Origin: an uncultured Bacteroidales bacterium
GTDB lineage: Bacteria > Bacteroidota > Bacteroidia > Bacteroidales > F082
Direction of reading: 5' to 3'
Length of the DNA: 10,247 nt
Assembly (NCBI GenBank): GCA_946410535.1
Contig: CAMKAR010000047.1
Span: forward strand, 1 to 10,247
The notes below the pieces were generated by a model. That model did no database searches and was not told where the DNA came from. It saw only the letters and a list, made by a program, of their open reading frames with translations. Of the stretch, positions 5,504 through 10,247 are shown one piece after another (the stretch's first letter is position 1; the number at the start of each line of letters is the position of its first letter). The translations under genes were made by a program, and so were the position numbers.

Positions 5504-6901
5504 ATGATGACTAGTAAACAGTTTCTTTCATTGACGGTTGCGTTCCTTGTGGCCTTGACTAGTGTCAAGGCCCAGGACACCGTCACAATGAATCTAAAAG
5601 ATTGTATGCGCTACGCCGTGGAGCATTCCACCAAGATACGTATCGCCCAAGCCGACAACCGCGATGCCCAGATCGACCGGCGCGACGCCATCCTTGCTGC
5701 CTTTACGCCCACAATTGATGGTAACACCTACGCCTATTCCAATTTTGGCCGTAGCATCGACCCCGAGACCAACACCTATATCCGAACGACCTCGTTCCAC
5801 AATGGCTACAGCCTCTCGGCAGGCATCAACCTCTTCAACGGATTCCAGGCGGTCAACAACCTGAAAATCACCAAGACGGCCCAACTGATGGGTTTGACCA
5901 AGGAGCAACAAACCGAAGACCAGATCTGTCTCGCCACCATGGAGGCCTACTGCAATGTGCTGTATTACACCGAGATGCAGAAAGCCTTGCGGGCGCAGGT
6001 GGCCACAGCGGAAAAGGCTGTGCAGTTGGCTACAAGGCAGGAACAACTGGGACAGAAATCCCACGCCGATGTGGTGCAGATGCAGAGCGACCTCGCCGAA
6101 CGGCAATACCAACTGACCACCTGTAGGAACAACCTCAACAATGCCGTCATCACCCTGAAGGATGTGATGTTTTGGCCGATTGAAAAACCGTTGAAAATTG
6201 ATGAATCGTTTTCGCGGCTGCCGCAATGCGACAGCCCTACAAACAAAACGGCTGTAGGGCTGTCACACCGTAGCAGCCGAACGGATGAAATTACCCAAAT
6301 GGTGGAATTTGCCAAAACCAACATGCCTGCTGTTGTTTTGGCTGAAGGCACGATGAAAAACGCCCGCCTCGCCCTCAAGACGGCCCGCTGGCAGTTGCTA
6401 CCCCGACTCTCGCTCTATGGTGGCTGGTCGTCGAGTTACTTCACCTACCCGGGCATGGAGGGCTATGTGCCCACGCCGTATCTCGAGCAGTTGAAGAACA
6501 ACGGCGGCGAGTATGTGCAACTCTCGTTGAGCATCCCCATCTTCGACCGCCTCTCGAAGCATTCCAACATCGCAAAGCGGAAGAATGCCTATGACCGCGC
6601 CCAAGCCGATTATGAGCAGACGCTTCAAACGGTGGAGGCCGAGGTACGCCGCGCTATCGCCGACCGCGACGGCAGCGCTGACGCCCTGCGCCAAGCCGAC
6701 ACCCGCGCCGAATTGCAGCAGGAGGCCTTCACGCTGAATACCAAACGCTTCGAGCAAGGTTTGATTTCGTCCATCGAATACCAAACTGCCTCAAACAACT
6801 ACCTCAACGTCCTCGCGGAACAATTGAACGCCAGGCTTCAATACTTTATCAAAAATAGTGTGGTTAATTACTATGGCGGGACATCGTATTTGGAACAATG
6901 A
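5504..6901 (+). CDS. TolC-family outer-membrane efflux protein
   Basis: A 465-residue outer-membrane channel of the TolC/OEP family, which forms a trimeric barrel plus periplasmic alpha-barrel that connects to an inner-membrane exporter. A signal peptide ends at about residue 24 (VKAQ). The first OEP repeat (about 30-215) opens with VTMNLKDCMRYAVEHS and holds the SAGINLFNGFQ strand. The second (about 265-455) holds LLPRLSLYGGWSS, the LSLSIPIFDRLSK strand and the helix with RFEQGLISSIEYQTASN, all typical. ATG 5504 (or 5507) is chosen because in-frame TTG 5459 and ATG 5471 lie within the promoter; there is no obvious Shine-Dalgarno site. Residues 238-259 are encoded by a 65-bp imperfect palindrome, an insertion unlike the rest of the protein, between the two repeats. 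The permease gene follows after 68 bp with no terminator, so they probably form one operon. The substrate is unknown. Confidence 0.92.
   Translation: MMTSKQFLSLTVAFLVALTSVKAQDTVTMNLKDCMRYAVEHSTKIRIAQADNRDAQIDRRDAILAAFTPTIDGNTYAYSNFGRSIDPETNTYIRTTSFHNGYSLSAGINLFNGFQAVNNLKITKTAQLMGLTKEQQTEDQICLATMEAYCNVLYYTEMQKALRAQVATAEKAVQLATRQEQLGQKSHADVVQMQSDLAERQYQLTTCRNNLNNAVITLKDVMFWPIEKPLKIDESFSRLPQCDSPTNKTAVGLSHRSSRTDEITQMVEFAKTNMPAVVLAEGTMKNARLALKTARWQLLPRLSLYGGWSSSYFTYPGMEGYVPTPYLEQLKNNGGEYVQLSLSIPIFDRLSKHSNIAKRKNAYDRAQADYEQTLQTVEAEVRRAIADRDGSADALRQADTRAELQQEAFTLNTKRFEQGLISSIEYQTASNNYLNVLAEQLNARLQYFIKNSVVNYYGGTSYLEQ
6215..6279. repeat. In-frame palindromic element inside the tolC-like gene
   Basis: A perfect 12-bp inverted repeat, GACAGCCCTACA (6230-6241) / TGTAGGGCTGTC (6253-6264), has an 11-nt loop. 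It is enclosed by a second perfect 7-bp repeat, CGGCTGC (6215-6221) / GCAGCCG (6273-6279). Exactly 8 bases separate the inner and outer arms on each side, so the unit is one 27-bp-arm imperfect palindrome. GATGAA occurs on both flanks (6200-6205 and 6284-6289), 84 bp apart, which is a multiple of three and a possible target duplication. The reading frame stays open through it. No transposase is present; it would be a non-autonomous REP/RPE-like element if it proves to be dispersed. Confidence 0.7.
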
Positions 6902-6969
6902 GGCTAAGCGGAAATCATAAGAACTCTCCAACCGGAATCTCAACAGTTAAACAATCTACAATCAACAAT

Positions 6970-9303
6970 ATGAAATCCTACCTGAAATTCCTGTCCCGCA
7001 ACAAGCTCTACACCGCCATTGAGTTCATCGGATTGAGTGTGGCCTTGGCCTTCGTTATCATCAGCTTCTGCTATGTGGTGCAGCAATACGCCGTCACCCG
7101 CGAGAACCCTGACCGCGAGCGGATTTATGCCGTGGGCGAAAATAAAAACATGATTAACTGCTATGGCATGAAAGAGGTCTTCGACGGAAAGTTGCCCGAG
7201 TTGGAAGCGGTGTCGCATTTCCAGTTCCTGCAAGATCAATTTCGTGTCGGTGAACAGAACTTTGCAGGCACGGCGCTCGTCTGCGATGTGGAATTCTTCG
7301 ATATCTTCCCCGTGACGCTCAAAGAAGGCAGTCCTGAAATGCTTTCGGAACGCAATGCAGCATTCATCTCAGAAAAGTTGGCCAAAAAACTGAATGAAGC
7401 GTCTGCTGAACGACCATTGATCATTCAAGACGATACGTTGCACATTGTAGGTGTCATTGCCGACAAAGGCAGTTCGTTACTTCCCGATTTCGATGTGATG
7501 TTTAGCTTCGAACATGGACAGTCGTATGCTATCCAGGATTATCGCGACAATCCTTTCACCCACTGGGCCAATATCGGCACTTTCATCAAGGTGCGGCCTG
7601 GTGTGAACCGAGAAGAGTTAGCCGAGAAATTACAGGCACTCTGTGATGTGCAGTTTGCCAATAGCCCAACGATGGAAGAGCTTTCGATGTTCCGCTTTGA
7701 CGAATTGTTTTTCGCTCCTGTTTACACGGGCTTGCAGAAAGGCGACCGTTCAATGCTTCGCACGATGATTGTCATTGGGTTGTTGCTGCTCATTTCGGCC
7801 TTGTTGAACTACATCAACCTGAATGTCGCCTTGGTCGGAAAACGTGCCAAGGAAATGGCTTCGCGGCGACTGGTTGGGGCACAAAAGTCTGACATCATTC
7901 TGAAATTTCTTGGCGAGGCGCTTGCCTTTACTTTGTTCAGTTTCGTTGTCGGATTGGCAATAGCCTACGCCCTCACTCCGACCGTCAACCGGTTGTTGCA
8001 GTCAGATGTGGCGATTTCCATACCTTTCAGTTTACCTTACCTCATCGCCTATCTTCTGATTGTGGTAGTGGTATCGCTGCTTGCCGGCTTCTTGCCAGCG
8101 GCCATCATCGCCAAAGCCCAGCCCATCGATGTGGTGCGTGGCACCTTCCGTTTCCGTAACCGCTCTGTACTCTCGAAGGTATTCATCGTGGTCCAAAACG
8201 TCATTGCCATTGTGCTTATTGCTTTGGTGCTGACGATGGAACTTCAAATGCATCACATGGAGGACCGTTCAACGGGATTGAATCTGGATAACCTCTATTT
8301 TTTGGGTTCCGACCTTGATTACACGACTGAAAAGGAAGCCTATGTGGAAGAATTGAGAGCCTTGCCTTGTGTGAAGGAATTGGCATCGGCCAGCAGTGTT
8401 CCTGGCGTGATGAGTATGCAGTTCTATTTGAAAAAGCTCCACGAAACCGAGCCGAAGACCCTCGTACCAGTCCTTACTTGCGATACGGTGGCATTCCGTA
8501 TGCTCGGTTTTGAGGTGAAGGAACGTTTTGGCAACACCGATGCCCATGGTTTCTGGATTACCGAAACCACCGCTGCGGGCATGACGGGCTTGCCATACGG
8601 CGACTACAATATGGACACTATCACAATGTGGCAAAAGCACACCATAGGCAATACAGTATGCGGAGTGATTGCCGACTTCAAGATGCAGGATGCCTTGCAT
8701 GTGACCGATGAAGACTATGTAGTTGTATATGGCAATGGCGGTTGGCAACCCCGATCCTATTTGCTGATAGAGGTTGCTGGCGACCATCGTGAAGCCAAAC
8801 GCGCCATAGATGTAGTTTATAAGAAACACTGTGAAAAGGTATTTGGTATTTACATTGAACCCGATTTCGATGATTTTGTTAACAACGTGGTTGCCAAGCA
8901 ATACGACAAGCATCGCCGCCAGATGCGCCTCATCGAACTCATCATGGCGATTTCGGTCATCCTCTCATTGTTGGGCTTGGTGGCCATGAGCACACACTTC
9001 GCCTCCGAGCGTGAGAAGACCATCGCCATCCGCAAGGTGTTTGGTGGCACGATGCAGAGCGAGATTCGCCGCAACTTGAAGGAATACATCATTATGATAT
9101 TGATTGCCAACGCGATTGCCATTCCCATAGCGGTGTGGCTCTGCAAGCGCTATCTGGAAGACTTCGCCTACCGCATCGACTTGCACCCATGGATTTTCGT
9201 GGTCACGGTGGCGCTGTCGTTTGTGATTGCCATCGGTTCGGTGCTTTGGCAGATTGTCTCGGTGGCGCGGGTGAATCCGGTTTGGGCACTGAAAAAAGAG
9301 TGA
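6970..9303 (+). CDS. MacB/FtsX-type ABC transporter permease
   Basis: A 777-residue inner-membrane ABC permease with the duplicated FtsX layout frequent in Bacteroidota. TM1 at about 14-38 follows the cytoplasmic start MKSYLKFLSRNK. A MacB-like periplasmic core then runs to about 255 and includes DRERIYAVGEN and LHIVGVIADKGSS. TM2-TM4 lie at about 262-285, 312-336 and 351-378, ending in LPAAIIAKAQPIDVVRG. TM5 (about 402-425) precedes a second periplasmic domain, and TM6-TM8 lie at about 656-676, 706-726 and 741-764, closing with VARVNPVWALKKE. The segment EREKTIAIRKVFGG is the typical coupling motif that meets the ATPase. The family moves lipids, peptides or drugs by mechanotransmission with a TolC partner, which fits the upstream gene. 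ATG 6970 is preferred because family members start at this point. ATG 6898 overlaps the tolC-like stop (ATGA) and would add 24 polar residues, which is possible through translational coupling. No ATPase domain is present in this protein. Confidence 0.92.
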   Translation: MKSYLKFLSRNKLYTAIEFIGLSVALAFVIISFCYVVQQYAVTRENPDRERIYAVGENKNMINCYGMKEVFDGKLPELEAVSHFQFLQDQFRVGEQNFAGTALVCDVEFFDIFPVTLKEGSPEMLSERNAAFISEKLAKKLNEASAERPLIIQDDTLHIVGVIADKGSSLLPDFDVMFSFEHGQSYAIQDYRDNPFTHWANIGTFIKVRPGVNREELAEKLQALCDVQFANSPTMEELSMFRFDELFFAPVYTGLQKGDRSMLRTMIVIGLLLLISALLNYINLNVALVGKRAKEMASRRLVGAQKSDIILKFLGEALAFTLFSFVVGLAIAYALTPTVNRLLQSDVAISIPFSLPYLIAYLLIVVVVSLLAGFLPAAIIAKAQPIDVVRGTFRFRNRSVLSKVFIVVQNVIAIVLIALVLTMELQMHHMEDRSTGLNLDNLYFLGSDLDYTTEKEAYVEELRALPCVKELASASSVPGVMSMQFYLKKLHETEPKTLVPVLTCDTVAFRMLGFEVKERFGNTDAHGFWITETTAAGMTGLPYGDYNMDTITMWQKHTIGNTVCGVIADFKMQDALHVTDEDYVVVYGNGGWQPRSYLLIEVAGDHREAKRAIDVVYKKHCEKVFGIYIEPDFDDFVNNVVAKQYDKHRRQMRLIELIMAISVILSLLGLVAMSTHFASEREKTIAIRKVFGGTMQSEIRRNLKEYIIMILIANAIAIPIAVWLCKRYLEDFAYRIDLHPWIFVVTVALSFVIAIGSVLWQIVSVARVNPVWALKKE

Positions 9304-9313
9304 AAAACAATAC

Positions 9314-9362
9314 TGAGTTTTTTCCAAAGTTGCCAAAATTGATTGGTTTTGGAAAAAACTCA
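9314..9362. terminator. Long-stem terminator after the first permease gene
   Basis: A perfect 15-bp inverted repeat, TGAGTTTTTTCCAAA (9314-9328) / TTTGGAAAAAACTCA (9348-9362), encloses a 19-nt spacer in which CCAA (9333-9336) and TTGG (9343-9346... in ATTGG) can pair further. It begins 10 bp after the stop codon. Downstream bases are only modestly T-rich (AATTT). It probably ends or protects the tolC-permease transcript before the next sigma-54 module. Confidence 0.6.
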
Positions 9363-9384
9363 ATTTGGCACGATGAATCTGTAC

Positions 9385-9401
9385 TGTAAAGTTTCTTTAC
9401 A
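9385..9401 (+). promoter_or_regulatory. Distal enhancer palindrome (UAS1) of the second permease gene
   Basis: TGTAAAG-TTT-CTTTACA is identical over 17 bp to 5368-5384, and the following CC is also shared. It is predicted to bind the same sigma-54 enhancer-binding protein as the tolC-like operon module. Confidence 0.75.
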
Positions 9402-9405
9402 CCAC

Positions 9406-9422
9406 TGTAAAATTACTTTACA
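9406..9422 (+). promoter_or_regulatory. Proximal enhancer palindrome (UAS2) of the second permease gene
   Basis: TGTAAAA-TTA-CTTTACA is a 7-3-7 palindrome with one imperfect pair. Its centre (9414) is 21 bp from that of UAS1 (9393) and 63 bp upstream of the -24 GG. A further unpaired half site TGTAAAA follows at 9426-9432, in almost the same register. Confidence 0.72.
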
Positions 9423-9448
9423 GCTTGTAAAATGGTTATATTTGTAGT

Positions 9449-9504
9449 TTGTTGATTATTATTGACTTGCAAGTTTGGCACTATGTATGCCTGCAAATCA
9501 ACAA
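9449..9504. repeat. 9-bp inverted repeat bracketing the sigma-54 promoter
   Basis: TTGTTGATT (9449-9457) and AATCAACAA (9496-9504) are perfect inverted copies whose midpoint (9476-9477) falls on the -24 box. This could be chance in A/T-rich DNA, or a looped or negative control site; nothing equivalent was seen at the tolC-like promoter. Confidence 0.35.
9476..9490 (+). promoter_or_regulatory. Sigma-54 (-24/-12) promoter of the second permease gene
   Basis: TGGCAC (9476-9481), five bases, then ATGC (9487-9490) gives the invariant GG at 9477-9478 and GC at 9489-9490 with the canonical 10-bp spacing. Transcription would start near 9501, about 34 nt before ATG 9535. A 10-bp palindrome ACTTGCAAGT (9465-9474) abuts the -24 box. 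Paired enhancers upstream support the call. Confidence 0.75.
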
Positions 9505-9534
9505 TTGACTACGTCGAATCTAAAGATTTCAACC

Positions 9535-10247
9535 ATGAATAGCATCTCCGACAAACTCATCAAAATCCTATCGTTAGGCATAGGTCTCGCCATCGGCATC
9601 GTGCTGGTTGCCAAGGTGTGCTTCGAATTGTCGTACGACAGTTTCTATAAGGATGTGGACCGCATCTATATGATTACGGAAACTATCATCTTTCAGGAAG
9701 GTGGCGACCCCGATGACTATTGGGGCACTTCGGGCGGTATTGCGCCGGGTTTCAAGGCAGAAGTTCCTGGCGTGGAAGCCGCTACGCGCTATTCCAACTT
9801 GCTCAACGGTAACCTTTATGACGAAAACGACAACCTCATCACGGGTCTATGCATCGGTGCCGACACCTGCTTTTTCGACTTTTTCAACCGAGAATTTCTT
9901 GCGGGCGACCCGATGCAAGCTTTGCAACAATACAATGGCGACATCGCCGTCAGCCGTAGTTTTGCGGAGAAGTTGGGTGGCGTGAACGAAGCCATCGGCA
10001 AACAAATCTACAGTGAAGTTTGGGGGCCGAAAACAAGACTGACCGTGGTGGGTGTTTTTGAGGATTTCCCGAAGAACGGCAGCGTGCAATGCGACATTGT
10101 AACGACCATCGCTGCGTTCGGCGAGTGGAGCATCAACAACTGGCTGGGCAACGACCGTTATCGCGGCTTCGTCAAGTTGGCGCCCAATGTGGACCCCAAC
10201 AGCCTGAAAGACGCCATCCGCAAAATGCAGGAGGCGCACCAGCCTTT
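9535..10247 (+). CDS. Second FtsX/MacB-type ABC permease (3'-partial)
   Basis: An open frame of 237 complete codons runs off the right edge without a stop. The protein begins MNSISDKLIKILSLGIGLAI, with TM1 at about residues 8-30, followed by ELSYDSFYKDVDRIYMITE, the conserved junction of Bacteroidota FtsX-type permeases. A MacB-like periplasmic core comes next, with DTCFFDFFNREFLAGDP, a DIAVSRSFAEKLGG segment and LTVVGVFEDFPKNGSVQCD. By family size, about 500 residues with the remaining membrane helices lie beyond the window. It is homologous to the permease ending at 9303 but divergent, and its cytoplasmic N-terminus lacks the usual RNxxRNK-like basic stretch. ATG 9535 is chosen because the in-frame ATG 9487 lies inside the -12 box. 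It has its own sigma-54 module, so it heads a separate transcript in the same predicted regulon. The missing ATPase or adaptor may follow downstream. Confidence 0.9.
   Translation, partial: MNSISDKLIKILSLGIGLAIGIVLVAKVCFELSYDSFYKDVDRIYMITETIIFQEGGDPDDYWGTSGGIAPGFKAEVPGVEAATRYSNLLNGNLYDENDNLITGLCIGADTCFFDFFNREFLAGDPMQALQQYNGDIAVSRSFAEKLGGVNEAIGKQIYSEVWGPKTRLTVVGVFEDFPKNGSVQCDIVTTIAAFGEWSINNWLGNDRYRGFVKLAPNVDPNSLKDAIRKMQEAHQP

Noticed and set aside
5594..6226. Long open frame on the minus strand across the tolC-like gene
   Set aside because: It mirrors the codon periodicity of the + strand gene, its translation resembles no family, and the + strand product is an unmistakable TolC-type protein.
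6898..6969. ATG 6898 as start of the first permease gene (ATGA overlap with the tolC-like stop)
   Set aside because: It adds 24 residues without family resemblance; the conserved N-terminus begins at 6970. Translational coupling from 6898 remains a minor possibility.
8269..8913. Open frame of over 200 codons on the minus strand within the first permease gene
   Set aside because: It is antisense to a well-supported FtsX/MacB permease, with no promoter, leader or recognisable protein features of its own.
9135..9389. Plus-strand open frame overlapping the permease 3' end and running through the terminator
   Set aside because: It is out of frame with the permease, crosses a hairpin terminator and enters the enhancer region; the protein has no recognisable features.
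9487..9534. ATG 9487 as start of the second permease gene
   Set aside because: It overlaps the -12 box and would lie upstream of the expected transcript start.

Overview
The window looks like chromosomal DNA from a member of the Bacteroidota, most likely Bacteroidales. Three things point there: a secreted protein ending in a type IX secretion (Por) C-terminal sorting domain, a TPR plus LuxR-type HTH membrane regulator of the kind common in that phylum, and TAnnTTTG-type -7 boxes with A/T-rich leaders in place of Shine-Dalgarno sites. Species cannot be named from sequence alone. All six protein genes lie on the + strand and no gap is longer than about 230 bp. I see no tRNA, rRNA, CRISPR array, transposase or integrase.

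Layout. (1) 1-1097: the 3' part of a CobW/G3E-family GTPase (putative metallochaperone) with a His/Asp-rich metal-binding linker; the Walker A end lies before the window. (2) 1194-2912: a membrane-spanning one-component regulator (signal peptide, TPRs, transmembrane helix, cytoplasmic LuxR-type HTH) behind a good Bacteroidota housekeeping promoter. (3) 2911-3040: an intergenic stretch with C/G-rich palindromes and a separate leader hairpin. (4) 3073-5304: a large secreted T9SS cargo protein of unknown function, followed by a terminator. (5) 5368-6901 and 6970-9303: a TolC-type outer-membrane efflux protein and a MacB/FtsX-type ABC permease, probably one operon. (6) 9314-9362: a terminator. (7) 9385 to the window end: a second regulated unit starting with another FtsX-type permease, cut off by the window.

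The most interesting part is the regulation of the transport genes. The tolC-like gene and the second permease each have the same upstream module: two tandem 17-bp palindromes of type TGTAAAG-N3-CTTTACA, 21-22 bp apart, followed exactly 63 bp later (centre of the proximal palindrome to the GG of the -24 box) by a sigma-54-like -24/-12 promoter. This predicts one sigma-54 enhancer-binding response regulator, encoded outside the window, that co-activates an envelope ABC export system. That system has two permease genes and an outer-membrane channel here, but no MacA-like adaptor or ATPase in view.

A second unusual signal is a 65-bp imperfect palindrome embedded in frame in the tolC-like gene. 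It resembles a palindromic mobile repeat that has inserted into a coding region and is now translated.
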